A stretch of DNA of 64,000 bases, taken from positions 39,955-103,954 of the forward strand of contig NZ_AOIN01000064.1 in assembly GCF_000337135.1 (NCBI RefSeq). The letters are read 5' to 3'. The notes beneath the pieces are model-generated. The model did not search any database, was not told the origin of the DNA, and worked only from the letters and a program-made list of their open reading frames with translations. This DNA comes from Natrialba chahannaoensis JCM 10990. GTDB taxonomy: Archaea; Halobacteriota; Halobacteria; Halobacteriales; Natrialbaceae. Position 1 is the first letter of the stretch, and every line of letters starts with the position of its first letter. A program made the position numbers and the translations under genes. Below, piece by piece: positions 25,317-33,743 of this stretch.

Positions 25317-26599
25317 ATTCCGGCTCCGGACCGATGCCGGACCGGATTCGACGCCTACTTGAGCGACTCATCCAGGCGTCGGTGATGGAACGAATCGCCA
25401 TCAGCGTCGCGGCACTGTTCGCCGCGGTGCTCGTCGGCGGCGTTCTCGTCTTCATCTCGGGTAGCTTTGCCTCCTGCCGGTCCGGCCTGGACGTGGCCGG
25501 TACGACGTTCTGTTACAACCCGATGCAGGTGTACTACGAACTGTTCCTCGGGGCGCTTGGTCATCCACTAGAGGGTGGTTGGTCCCTGACGAACTACAAC
25601 CTCGCGACGACGCTCCAGCAGACGACGCTGCTGATCTTCGCGGGACTGTCAGTCGCGGTGGCGTTTCGCGCCGGGCTCCTCAATATCGGAACACAGGGAC
25701 AGCTCGTCGTTGGGGGGCTTGCAACGGCCGTTACAGTCGTCTTCGCGGCGTCGATCATCCCCAGCGGCTTCGTCGGGACGGTTGTTCTCATCCCCATCGG
25801 CGTGCTCGCCGGTGCGATCGGTGGCGGCCTCTACGGCGCGATTCCTGGCGTCCTGAAGGCCTACGCCGACGCGAACGAGGTCATCACGACGATTATGCTC
25901 AACTTTATCGCGGTTGGTATCACCTCAACGCTGCTGTCCTGGCAGTTTCAGGACCCCGAGAGCAACAATCCCCGGACGGAACCGATCCCCGAGTACGCTG
26001 AGATCCCAACCGTGCCATACATTGGATTCAGCGGTGGGATGGACTTCTCGCTGCTCGCACTCGGGTTCGCCATCGCACTCATGATTGGCATCGCCTGGCT
26101 GTTCGCCCGCACCTCGTTCGGCTACGAGCTGCGAACGAGTGGCATTCAGCCGGCGGCGGCCGCCTACGGCGGCGTCAACGAGAAGCGCATGACCGTCGCC
26201 AGCATGACCCTCTCAGGCGCTCTCGGCGGCATCGCCGGTGCGTTCTGGGTCCTGATGGTCCACGGAAGCTGGCTTGAGAACGTTCCGTCGATCGGCTTCG
26301 ATGGGATTGCCGTCTCGGTACTGGCTGGCAACAATCCACTGGGCGTCGGCGCGGCTGCGTTCCTATTCGGGATACTCGAGAGTGGGTCAAACTCGATCGG
26401 CACTGCGACGGACGTGCCGCCTGAACTGGTCGGTATCCTCACCGGATTGATTATCCTTTTCGTTGCGATGCCCGAGTTCTTCCGGATGATCGGGACGCGC
26501 TACATTGATGTTCGCCCGACGGAACCCGCGCGGACCGACGGTGGTCGCGCACCTGCCGATGAGACGACTGAGGACCCACGAGGTGCTGACGATGCGTAA
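25313..26599 (+). CDS. ABC transporter permease 1 (nucleoside type)
   Basis: A 428-residue membrane protein with about 9-10 helices and the BPD_transp_2 pattern. FRAGLLNIGTQGQLVVGGLA (about 115-135) is the conserved NIG.QGQ loop of nucleoside/sugar permeases, and YELRTSGIQPAAAAYGGVNE near residue 270 is the cytoplasmic coupling loop. A periplasmic Cys pair (SCRSGLD...FCYNP) near 58-71 may form a disulfide. ATGA overlap with the ATPase gene and an 8-base overlap with the second permease show strict coupling. Confidence 0.88.
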   Translation: MNSGSGPMPDRIRRLLERLIQASVMERIAISVAALFAAVLVGGVLVFISGSFASCRSGLDVAGTTFCYNPMQVYYELFLGALGHPLEGGWSLTNYNLATTLQQTTLLIFAGLSVAVAFRAGLLNIGTQGQLVVGGLATAVTVVFAASIIPSGFVGTVVLIPIGVLAGAIGGGLYGAIPGVLKAYADANEVITTIMLNFIAVGITSTLLSWQFQDPESNNPRTEPIPEYAEIPTVPYIGFSGGMDFSLLALGFAIALMIGIAWLFARTSFGYELRTSGIQPAAAAYGGVNEKRMTVASMTLSGALGGIAGAFWVLMVHGSWLENVPSIGFDGIAVSVLAGNNPLGVGAAAFLFGILESGSNSIGTATDVPPELVGILTGLIILFVAMPEFFRMIGTRYIDVRPTEPARTDGGRAPADETTEDPRGADDA

Positions 26600-27638
26600 G
26601 CGACTCGGCCGGGCGCGAGATACTCTCGCCGCCAATCCGACAGCAACGGCAGTCGGTATCTTCGGCCTCGTCTTGCTCTTCCTTGTGGCGACGCCTGCAA
26701 GCTGGCAGACATCGACGCTTCGGCTTGCGGTTCCGATTGCCCTCGCGGCGATAGGCGGTATCTTTGCCGAGAAGAGCGGCGTGATCAACATCGGTATCGA
26801 GGGCCTACTCATTGTTTCGGCGTTCAGTTCGATCATCGCCGTTCACCGACTCGGTGACGGCGGCGCGACGATGGGGCTGTCGAATCTCTGGTGGGGGCTG
26901 CTGATCGGCGTTCTCGTCAGCGTCGTGGTTGCGCTCGTTTTCGCGGTCGTCTGTATCGACTTCAAAGCTGACCAGATCATCGCGGGACTGGCAATCTGGC
27001 TCATATCGCTCGGGCTCGCGCCGTTCGTATCGCGGATCGTCTTCGGGAGTCCGAACACCGCGGGTATCAGTCGATTCGGAAACGTGACGATTCCCGGCCT
27101 CTCGGAGCTCCCAATCCTCGGCTACCTGCTGTTCGACACGGAACCGCAGGTCTACCTCATGCTGGCCGGCGCTCTTGGCGGCTGGTTCCTCCTCACCAGG
27201 ACGACCTTCGGCCGCTGGGTCGTCGCCAGCGGCGAGAATCCAAAGGCGCTCGATACGGCCGGTGTTGACGTCCGGAAGGTCCGATACGCCGCGGTCCTGC
27301 TTTCAGGGGTCTTTGCCGGCCTCGGCGGTGCTGGATTCGCACTCGGGACGCTCGGGACGTTCGCCGGCGGTGGCGACACCGCGATCAACGGCCGTGGCTT
27401 TATCGCCATCGCGACCTACCTCCTCGCGAACTACCACCCGGTCGGAGCCCTCCTCGGGTCGTTCCTCTTCGCGGGACTCAATTCGCTCCAGACCGCACTG
27501 CAGTCGGCCGGCTACGCAATTCCGACTGAACTGATCCGGACGCTTCCACACATGTCGGTTATCGTCGTCCTCGTGCTCGTCGGCCGCACCCGACTCCCGG
27601 ATGCCGCCGGTGAGCACTACGAGTCCGGCGAGGACTGA
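26592..27638 (+). CDS. ABC transporter permease 2 (nucleoside type)
   Basis: A 348-residue partner permease with about 9-10 helices. The SGVINIGIEGLLIVSAF motif (about 62-78) corresponds to the GxxNIGxEG loop of this permease family, and VVASGENPKALDTAGVDVRK near 215-235 is the coupling loop. The pair of non-identical permeases with one double-domain ATPase is the standard composition of BMP/nucleoside importers. The ATG at 26592 overlaps the end of the preceding gene. The deaminase gene follows after about 70 bases. Confidence 0.88.
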   Translation: MRKRLGRARDTLAANPTATAVGIFGLVLLFLVATPASWQTSTLRLAVPIALAAIGGIFAEKSGVINIGIEGLLIVSAFSSIIAVHRLGDGGATMGLSNLWWGLLIGVLVSVVVALVFAVVCIDFKADQIIAGLAIWLISLGLAPFVSRIVFGSPNTAGISRFGNVTIPGLSELPILGYLLFDTEPQVYLMLAGALGGWFLLTRTTFGRWVVASGENPKALDTAGVDVRKVRYAAVLLSGVFAGLGGAGFALGTLGTFAGGGDTAINGRGFIAIATYLLANYHPVGALLGSFLFAGLNSLQTALQSAGYAIPTELIRTLPHMSVIVVLVLVGRTRLPDAAGEHYESGED

Positions 27639-27705
27639 TCCCTGTCAGCGAACCGATCACATCGCGGTCGGTGCCTTCTTAGGCCCACTCACAGTACCGT
27701 TCGAC

Positions 27706-28182
27706 GTGACTTCGGACGACCGCGAGGACGATGCCGACCGCAATCACGACAACGACCACGACCACGACAACGACCACGATCTCCCCGATCCCCACAACCT
27801 CATCGCGGCCGCACGCGACATCCAATCGGCCGCTCACGTCCCCTACTCCGAGTACCGCGTCGGAGCCGCACTCGAGACGGCCGACGGCGAGGTCTTCGTC
27901 GGCTGCAACCTGGAGAACGCGAACTTCAGCAACAGTCTCCACGCCGAGGAGGTCGCCATCGCCGAGGCAGTCAAGAACGGCCACCGCGAGTTTACACGGC
28001 TCGCCGTGAGTTCGGACCGCCGCGACGGCGTCACTCCCTGTGGCATGTGCCGACAGACGCTGTCCGAGTTTTGTGAGGACGACCTCATAGTGTTCTGCGA
28101 CGAGGGTGAAGACGAGGGACCAACAGTATACACGCTCGGTGACCTCCTGCCGAACACGATTTCTGAAGAGACACTCGAGTAG
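27706..28182 (+). CDS. cdd: cytidine deaminase
   Basis: A 158-residue zinc deaminase converting cytidine/deoxycytidine to uridine/deoxyuridine. Zinc ligands and the catalytic Glu are in SLHAEEVAIAEAV (His in place of the Cys found in many tetrameric forms) and PCGMCRQTLSEF. VGCNLENANFSNS binds the nucleoside. Before the domain is a His/Asp/Asn tract (HDNDHDHDNDHD) that might hold metal or simply reflect repeat slippage. No ATG fits; the GTG at 27706 is the likeliest start. Follows the nucleoside transporter genes in the same direction. Confidence 0.9.
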   Translation: MTSDDREDDADRNHDNDHDHDNDHDLPDPHNLIAAARDIQSAAHVPYSEYRVGAALETADGEVFVGCNLENANFSNSLHAEEVAIAEAVKNGHREFTRLAVSSDRRDGVTPCGMCRQTLSEFCEDDLIVFCDEGEDEGPTVYTLGDLLPNTISEETLE

Positions 28183-28245
28183 AACTGCTCAGAATCATAG
28201 CGGGGCCCGAATCACGTTTGAGAGTGTTCGAACCCGTCTCCACAA

Positions 28246-29055
28246 CTATAGCGCCGTGAAACCGCCATCGACAGGATACGCGTTCCCGGTGACGAACGAG
28301 GCCTCGTCCGAGCAGAGCCAGACGACGGCGTTGGCGACCTCCTCGGGCGACCCCATCCGGTTGAGCGGTTGCATGCCGACGAACTGCTCGATCTCCTCGG
28401 GGTTCTCCGCCGCGGACTGTTCGACCATCGGCGTCTCGATCACGCCGGGACAGACCGCGTTGACCCGAACGTCGGCATCTGCATACTCCGTCGCGGCCAC
28501 TCGAGTAAGTCCGATGACGCCGTGTTTGCTCGCGGCGTAGGCGGACGACCCGGCCGCAGAGAGACCGGCGATGGAGGACGTGTTGACGATTGCGCCGCCG
28601 TCACCGTCACCGTCACCGTCACCGTTACCGCCAGCGCCACCGCCACCGTCGCCGTTCGCCGTCATCTCTTGGAGTTCGTACTTCAGACAGAGCCAGACGC
28701 CGGTCAGGTTGATATCCATGACCTGCTTCCAGTTGGCTTCGGTCTGCTCGGCGAGTGGGTCGGTCTCGCCCTCTATTCCCGCGTTGTTGTGCGCGATGTC
28801 GAGCCCACCGTAGGTGTCGACTGCCGTCTGGACCATCGCCTTGACGGCCTCTGGGTCCGTGACATCGGTTTCGACGAACGTCGCAGACCCGTCCGCCGAC
28901 TCGATCGACTCGACTGTCTCCTCGCCACCGTCTGTGACCACGTCAGCGACGACAACGTTCGCACCCTCGGCTGCGAACCGCTCTGCCGTTTTCCTGCCGA
29001 TTCCCGACGCGCCGCCGGTGACGATAGCCGTTTTTCCGTCCAGATTGTACGTCAT
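28246..29055 (-). CDS. short-chain dehydrogenase/reductase
   Basis: A 269-residue NAD(P)-dependent oxidoreductase. The cofactor motif TGGASGIG is at residues 14-21, the structural motif HNNAG is in the middle, and the catalytic YAASK follows Ser in VNTSSIAG. C-terminal PVDGGFTAL is family-typical. Between the fourth helix and the catalytic Ser is a Gly/Asp/Asn-rich insertion (NGDGGGGAGGNGDGDGDGDG), encoded by a GAC/GGT-type hexanucleotide tract at about 28596-28656. The ATG at 29055 starts the conserved MTYNLDGKTAIV. The substrate is unknown. Converges with cdd. Confidence 0.88.
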   Translation of the reverse strand: MTYNLDGKTAIVTGGASGIGRKTAERFAAEGANVVVADVVTDGGEETVESIESADGSATFVETDVTDPEAVKAMVQTAVDTYGGLDIAHNNAGIEGETDPLAEQTEANWKQVMDINLTGVWLCLKYELQEMTANGDGGGGAGGNGDGDGDGDGGAIVNTSSIAGLSAAGSSAYAASKHGVIGLTRVAATEYADADVRVNAVCPGVIETPMVEQSAAENPEEIEQFVGMQPLNRMGSPEEVANAVVWLCSDEASFVTGNAYPVDGGFTAL

Positions 29056-29132
29056 GTGTTTGTGGTGGCGTCTCAACTCGAGTTGACGTAAGTTGACAGG
29101 GCGGTTCTCACTCGCCGGTGTGCACCCCAGCC

Positions 29133-29612
29133 TCAGCGGCGGTTCTCGAGCACGTCGCACAGAATCGTCCGGTGACACCGCTTTTTCTCTGTATTCTCGT
29201 AGCAGACGAGCGCTAGATTCTCGCCGGCAGCGAGTCGATCGGTGAGGGACTCGAGTGCACGTTCTGCGTCGTGGCCCGTCTGGAGGTGATCCCGGTAGGC
29301 CTCAGCGAATCCGACCTGGTCCCACGCGGCGTTGTGGGCTCCCTCGTCGCAGATGCCACGCATCTTCAGATCTTCCTCGGCAGTTTGGACGGCGTCGAGC
29401 AGATTAGCGGGCGGACCGAGTTCGGGGATGTTCTCGTCGACCACGGCGTGGAACCACGAGGTGAGGGAGCGGACGACGCCGACGAGGGTCGTTTCGGGCG
29501 GAATGTCGGCGAGGTCGTGCTGGAGGGCGGCGACGTAGGTATCGGTGAGAGTGCCGTCCGAGCGGCTGTCGTCGATGGCAGTATTGCGACCGTCGCGCCG
29601 ATCACGAGCCAT
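29133..29612 (-). CDS. DUF488 family protein
   Basis: A 159-residue protein with the DUF488 hallmark LVCYENTEKKRCHRTIL near the C-terminus; the CYE...CHR residues are shared by the family. TLVGVVRSLTSWFH is in the middle part. The family has no settled biochemical role. The open frame continues far upstream through the antisense of udp, but the ATG at 29612 is the sensible start; the udp promoter occupies the 60-base gap that follows. Confidence 0.8.
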   Translation of the reverse strand: MARDRRDGRNTAIDDSRSDGTLTDTYVAALQHDLADIPPETTLVGVVRSLTSWFHAVVDENIPELGPPANLLDAVQTAEEDLKMRGICDEGAHNAAWDQVGFAEAYRDHLQTGHDAERALESLTDRLAAGENLALVCYENTEKKRCHRTILCDVLENRR

Positions 29613-29636
29613 ACCTGCCGGTACGGTCGCCCTGCA

Positions 29637-29644
29637 TTTATATA
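29637..29644 (+). promoter_or_regulatory. TATA element of udp
   Basis: TTTATATA lies about 29-36 bases before the udp ATG at 29673, giving a leaderless or nearly leaderless transcript. Confidence 0.55.
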
Positions 29645-29672
29645 CGGTGTCGGTGCGAATCGCCGCTACTCG

Positions 29673-30497
29673 ATGACCGGCGATAGTGAAGATCCGAACG
29701 CGGACGTACAGTACCACCTCGAAGTGAGCGCCGACGACGTGGCAGACACCGTCCTCCTGCCCGGCAATCCAGAGCGACTCGAGAAGATCGTCGATCACTG
29801 GGACGACCACGAGATTCGCGCCCATCACCGCGAGTACCGGACTGCGACGGGGAGCTACGAGGGGACGCCGATCTCGGTTACCTCGACGGGAATCGGCAGC
29901 CCGTCTGCCGCGATCGCCGTCGAAGAACTCGCCCGTGTCGGCTCCGAGACGTTCATCCGGGTCGGCTCCTGTGGTGCGCTGCAGGAAGACATGGCCGTCG
30001 GCGACCTCGTAATCAGCACCGGCGGGGTTCGCCAGGAGGGGACGAGCGACGAGTACGTTCGGGAGGATTACCCCGCGACGGCGGACTACGAGGTCGTCGC
30101 TGCGCTCGTCGCCGCCGCAGAGCGACTGGACTATGACTACCACACCGGGATTACGATGAGCGCGGACTCGTTCTACGCGGGCCAGGGTCGCCCTGGCTAC
30201 GACGAGTTCGAAGCCGCCGGCGCGGACGAGCTGGTCGACCAGCTGGTCGAGGCCAACGTGAAGAACATCGAAATGGAGGCGAGCGCGATCTTCACGCTGG
30301 CGAATATCTATGGACTGCGGTCCGGGGCGGTCTGCTCGGTGTATGCGAACCGCCAGACCGGCGAGTTCAGAACGGAGGGCGAGTCGCGGGCGGCCGAGAC
30401 GGCAACGCTCGCAACGCACCTGCTCGCGAAGATGGACGAGAAAAAGCGTGAGGCGGGTGCCGAGCGGTGGCATCCGGGACTCTCGCTTGCGGAATAG
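29673..30497 (+). CDS. udp: uridine phosphorylase
   Basis: A 274-residue PNP/UDP-type nucleoside phosphorylase that splits uridine with phosphate into uracil and ribose 1-phosphate. VLLPGNPERLEKI binds phosphate, TGIGSPSAAIAVEELARVG and FIRVGSCGALQ are the family core, and VKNIEMEASAIFTLA holds the Glu/Met that contact ribose. Haloarchaea are known to feed nucleoside ribose into central metabolism through ribose 1-phosphate, and the nearby transporter and cdd fit that route. Divergent from the DUF488 gene. Confidence 0.9.
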   Translation: MTGDSEDPNADVQYHLEVSADDVADTVLLPGNPERLEKIVDHWDDHEIRAHHREYRTATGSYEGTPISVTSTGIGSPSAAIAVEELARVGSETFIRVGSCGALQEDMAVGDLVISTGGVRQEGTSDEYVREDYPATADYEVVAALVAAAERLDYDYHTGITMSADSFYAGQGRPGYDEFEAAGADELVDQLVEANVKNIEMEASAIFTLANIYGLRSGAVCSVYANRQTGEFRTEGESRAAETATLATHLLAKMDEKKREAGAERWHPGLSLAE

Positions 30498-30521
30498 CGA
30501 CGACGAACAGGATGAGGAAAC

Positions 30522-31286
30522 CTAGTCGCGAACGCGAACTAACTCGTCCTCGAAGACCTTCCGGTTCGGGATGATGTACTCCTCGGAGTCGCTCTCGATC
30601 TTCGTCACGAAGAGGTCGACCTCCTGAACGATGCCAGACTGATCACCGATTCGAATCTGATCGCCGATCCCGTAGGGCTGGTTAAGCAACAGGTAAATCC
30701 CCGCTGCACTCGAGATCAGGAAGTCTTTGAACACGACCGCGCCGACGATGACGATACCCACGGCGTACACCGCGAGCAGGATCAACAGCGGCGCGACGTA
30801 GACGCCGATCTGTCCCAGTGCGATGAGGAAGGCCACGTAGAGGACGGAGTACTTGACGACCTTCGGGATGATCGAGACCTCGGGGAGTTTGACGCCGCGA
30901 AGGTACTCACTGACGGCCAGTTCGGCCTTGTCGGCGACGATAAAGCCGAAAATGAGCACGAGAACCGCGATGAACACCTGCGGGATAAACTCGACGACCC
31001 GGATCCAGAACGCCTCCGTGTCGAGCAACTGGGCGATGTGGATCGCCGTCAGGACAGCAATGCCGTAGATGAACCACGAACTCAATCGCGCAACGATTTC
31101 GACGGAGGAGGTCCCGATGGACTGGGCGGTCCGCTCGAACGGCGTCCCCTCGACGGCGTCCGGCACGCCCGAGGCTGAGAGCAACTCTTTGTTGAGCCGA
31201 CCAACCAGATAGCCGACGACTACCCCGAGTGCGAGCACCGCCGCAGCTATGACTGCCGGCTCGTCGATGAGGGTCTGCCAGTTCAT
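30522..31286 (-). CDS. MscS-like mechanosensitive channel protein
   Basis: A 254-residue membrane protein with helices near residues 12-30, 68-90, 100-122, 140-165 and 170-190. The segment VGAVVFKDFLISSAAGIYLL then NQPYGIGDQIRIGDQSGIVQEVDLFVTKI is the MscS pore-lining and beta-domain entry (P-[YF]-x-I-G-D-x-I/G-x-V-x-x-I). The C-terminal domain is much shorter than in E. coli MscS, ending soon after IIPNRKVFEDELV. The start lies one base after the dacZ stop, so the channel is co-expressed with c-di-AMP synthesis; osmotic relief is a reasonable role. Confidence 0.85.
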   Translation of the reverse strand: MNWQTLIDEPAVIAAAVLALGVVVGYLVGRLNKELLSASGVPDAVEGTPFERTAQSIGTSSVEIVARLSSWFIYGIAVLTAIHIAQLLDTEAFWIRVVEFIPQVFIAVLVLIFGFIVADKAELAVSEYLRGVKLPEVSIIPKVVKYSVLYVAFLIALGQIGVYVAPLLILLAVYAVGIVIVGAVVFKDFLISSAAGIYLLLNQPYGIGDQIRIGDQSGIVQEVDLFVTKIESDSEEYIIPNRKVFEDELVRVRD

Positions 31287-31287
31287 G

Positions 31288-32100
31288 TCAGTACGCCTCC
31301 GGATCGACCTCCATGATGAGCTCGCCGCCCTTGAAGGCCCGCACGAGTCCATCACTCTCCGACAGCACGATCGTGATCGCGTTCGTATCGCGCGTGATCG
31401 CACCGCCGGCCATGTGTCGTGCTCCCAGCCCCTTCGGAATATCCACCCCCTCTGCGGACGGCTCGAGGTAGCGGTAGGCCGACACGATCTTGCCCGCATC
31501 CGAGATGACGAACGCGCCGTCGAGACGAGAGAACTCCTTCAGCATCACGTTCACAATCGGGTCACCGACGTGGACGTGGGACTTCTCGAACGGGTTGTAC
31601 GACAGCGGACGGGATTTGTTCATCACCTTGCCTGCATCGCCGACGACGAACAGTGCGCCCACTGGCTTGCCCTTCTGCCCTTTCTTCCCGAGTTCGATCG
31701 CCAGTTCAAGAACCGACTTGATCACCGCCGGCTCCGCGCGTGATTTCGTGAAAAGATCGTAGATTCCCGTCCGATCATCTGCAATCGCTCGCACGCGCGA
31801 CACCGTGTCCATCTCGTCACTGAACACGCTCGTCGCACAGACGAGTTCGTCGCCGTCCTCGAGTACGTCCTGTTCGAGCGCCCCCTCGAGACCGAAGTCG
31901 ATCCGCTCTGAGACATCCTCGAACTCCAGTGGGAGCTCGACGAACGTTTCAGCGCCGATGTCGTTGTCCGTTCCGACGACGACTGTGTCGAGGTCCTCAA
32001 GCTCTTGACAGCGCTCGTAGACGGAGCTACTCGGTGAAAAGAGAACAACTGCATCGGCGTTCGAGAAGAGTTGCCCGAACACGTCGTCTAACCCGGCCAT
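31288..32100 (-). CDS. dacZ: diadenylate cyclase DacZ
   Basis: A 270-residue protein making cyclic di-AMP from two ATP. The N-terminal domain (1-115) is typical of archaeal DacZ. The C-terminal DAC domain has DGAFVISDAGK (Asp194-Gly-Ala) and GARHMAGGAITRDT (Arg228-His229), the two catalytic motifs; the third residue of the usual RHR is Met. c-di-AMP synthesised by DacZ has been shown to matter for osmotic and potassium control in Haloferax. CTTATTCG at about 32123-32130 lies 27 bases upstream of the ATG. Operon with the MscS-like channel. Confidence 0.9.
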   Translation of the reverse strand: MAGLDDVFGQLFSNADAVVLFSPSSSVYERCQELEDLDTVVVGTDNDIGAETFVELPLEFEDVSERIDFGLEGALEQDVLEDGDELVCATSVFSDEMDTVSRVRAIADDRTGIYDLFTKSRAEPAVIKSVLELAIELGKKGQKGKPVGALFVVGDAGKVMNKSRPLSYNPFEKSHVHVGDPIVNVMLKEFSRLDGAFVISDAGKIVSAYRYLEPSAEGVDIPKGLGARHMAGGAITRDTNAITIVLSESDGLVRAFKGGELIMEVDPEAY

Positions 32101-32644
32101 TGCTCATACAAGCCGTTTGCGCGCGAATAAGCGTTATGGAGCGTCAGACGTGTGTCTGCCACGGCATGCTGTGGGTTAAAGAGGGACAGGTGCTGAGATG
32201 GGTGGTTCGGGTGGCTGGTGTAGAGCGATGACGGTACGCTCCGGGTGGAAGACGGTTGTGGTGGTACTCGAGTACCGGGAGCGTTCGAGTACCGAGGAGT
32301 GTGTCTCACTCGAATACCGAGGCGAGAGCGGGGTACTCGAATAGTGAGGGAGACTCAAGTAGAATGGAGTATCCTACGAGTGCGAGACTGGATTCGAACA
32401 ACGCGAAGACGTGCTCGCGGTGCTGCGCGCGTCTTCTCTCGTTCGAACCGCGAGGACATCACTTCGCTCGTCCTCTGGGCCGCGAATCCGACCTGCTCCT
32501 TCAGTCACTGCGTTCGTTCAGTGCGCGGGACCGGATTCGAACCGAAGCAAGACGGTCGCTCTCGTGCTCCTCGAGCGCTGCGACTTGCAGGGTTCGAACC
32601 GGCCATCCGATTCCTGTCGCTCGCGGATTTGCTCACGACAGGAA
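32101..32644. other. gene-free stretch with tRNA 3'-end fragments
   Basis: No protein gene is supported. Three T-arm-like fragments occur: 32381-32400 (TGCGAGACTGGATTCGAACA, diverged), 32522-32544 (23 bases identical to the 3' end of the adjacent tRNA-Leu) and 32585-32604 (GGTTCGAACCGG core). Open frames through the region are artefacts of these repeats. The picture suggests successive integration and excision events at the tRNA. Confidence 0.6.
32522..32544 (-). repeat. direct repeat of the tRNA-Leu 3' end (att-like)
   Basis: The 23 bases are identical to 32645-32667, the discriminator base, acceptor strand and T-arm of tRNA-Leu. Copies of a tRNA 3' end are what tyrosine-recombinase integration leaves behind. 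Only 123 bases separate the two copies and no integrase is present. Confidence 0.6.
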
Positions 32645-32729
32645 TGCGCGGGACCGGATTCGAACCGGCGGACCCCTACGGGACAGCGTCCTAAGCGCTG
32701 CGCCGTTGGCCTGGCTTGGCTACCCGCGC
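32645..32729 (-). tRNA. tRNA-Leu (anticodon TAG)
   Basis: The minus strand folds as a class II tRNA of 85 bases: acceptor GCGCGGG/CCCGCGC, D-arm GCC...GGC, anticodon stem CAGCG/CGCTG with loop CTTAGGA (anticodon TAG, reading CUA), a long variable arm beginning GTCCCGTAGGGG, T-arm CCGGTTCGAATCCGG and discriminator A. CCA is not encoded. No intron is evident. Confidence 0.93.
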
Positions 32730-32794
32730 GCACCCATCGCTTTTCACGAGTCCAGTAAGTAGTTGTCGGTCCGCAGTACGGCTCCCGGTCTCGG

Positions 32795-32968
32795 TTACTG
32801 ATGTTTGACTGGCTCCTCGGGCGACCAGTCCGGCGGGACAATAAAGGTCACGTGCTCCGAGTCGCGAAGTTGGTGCAGCTCTGCCGCCTGCTCGGCCAGC
32901 GATCGGTCTCGGTACGGCATCTCGAGACCGCAGCCAGTGCAGACGAGCTTGCAGGTTGGTTCCTTCAT
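32795..32968 (-). CDS. small Cys-containing protein (57 aa)
   Basis: The peptide begins MKEPTCKLVCTGCGLEMPYRD: Cys6, Cys10 and Cys13 form a C-x3-C-x2-C-G knuckle. The rest (SLAEQAAELHQLRDSEHVTF and a Pro/Trp-rich end) looks like a helix plus strand. Probably a small metal-binding or DNA-associated protein of haloarchaea; the family is not named with certainty. The ATG at 32968 is preferred over a TTG at 33019 that would add 17 Arg/Pro-rich residues. Confidence 0.65.
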   Translation of the reverse strand: MKEPTCKLVCTGCGLEMPYRDRSLAEQAAELHQLRDSEHVTFIVPPDWSPEEPVKHQ

Positions 32969-33316
32969 GGGTGGCGCAGGCCTCCAGCCATGCCGAGACC
33001 GGAACCCGACGTTGCTCAATACTTGGCGATTCCCGGGCTTTAGTAGTTATCTCCTAGTGAAATCCAGCGAGAACGGCCGATTCGCCGAGATATTCGTAGC
33101 TGAACGTTGGTACGAGTAGCGCACTATTGGGACCGACAACGATGTGAAACGGACAGCGTTCAACAACTACTGGCGCGGCCTACACAGCGTCTAGAGCCAG
33201 TCGATGGTCAGTTACAAAGACAGTCACCGAGTCGGCTCACGACCACGATAGACTGTTGCCGACTGATCGCTCATGACGTCCGCAGGTTTATTCCTGATCG
33301 CGCGATACACTGGTGT
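32969..33316. other. intergenic stretch before the TFB-like gene
   Basis: No gene is recognised. TTTATT at 33287-33292 is the likely TATA element of the following gene. The remainder shows no repeat, tRNA or clear hairpin. Confidence 0.5.
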
Positions 33317-33625
33317 ATGCACAGCGCCCGCGACCGATTCGAGTACGAACCGTGGCTGGCCGAACTCGAGCAGGTCGCAGACCGCCTCGAACTCACGCAA
33401 GAAGCCCGTTCCTGCGCTTCAGAGCTCTTTCTCATGGATGTTCCGGAGGCGGATCGGTCGAAACGAGCCGTCCTCGCCGCCAGCGTGTATGCAGGCGCAC
33501 TCGTCGCTGGCGAGGGGTGTACGCAGGGTGCCGTCGCCGACGCCGCAGACGTTTCCAGACTCTCGATTCAGACGCGCTGGAAGGATCGTCTCGAGGAGGC
33601 GGGACTCGAACCACCGCGCTGGTAG
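33317..33625 (+). CDS. single-cyclin-fold TFB-like protein
   Basis: A 102-residue protein corresponding to about one cyclin-like repeat of TFB: LEQVADRLELTQEARSCASE, then DRSKRAVLAASVYAGALVAG and SRLSIQTRWKDRLEEAG, the last resembling the C-terminal helix-turn-helix that reads the BRE. It has no zinc ribbon or B-reader, so it cannot recruit polymerase as TFB does. Haloarchaea often have such stand-alone TFB-related proteins, whose role is unknown; competition with TFB is one idea. ATG 33317 has a TATA element 25-30 bases upstream. Confidence 0.75.
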   Translation: MHSARDRFEYEPWLAELEQVADRLELTQEARSCASELFLMDVPEADRSKRAVLAASVYAGALVAGEGCTQGAVADAADVSRLSIQTRWKDRLEEAGLEPPRW

Positions 33626-33743
33626 GGCTGTCGGTGTCTCGGAAACGGCGACTGTTGTGCGTCGTAAGTGTACGATATACGGAGGAAAGGTGGAGTTAGT
33701 CCCCGTCTGTGGTCTCCATTGGGAATGGCAATCGGAAGCGACG

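Noticed and set aside
29613-30473. N-terminal extension of the DUF488 frame
   Set aside because: It would cover the udp gene and its promoter on the other strand; similarity to DUF488 begins only at the ATG 29612.
32245-32762. Overlapping plus-strand frames of 115-168 codons
   Set aside because: They read through tRNA-Leu and its fragments in all three phases; none has protein features.
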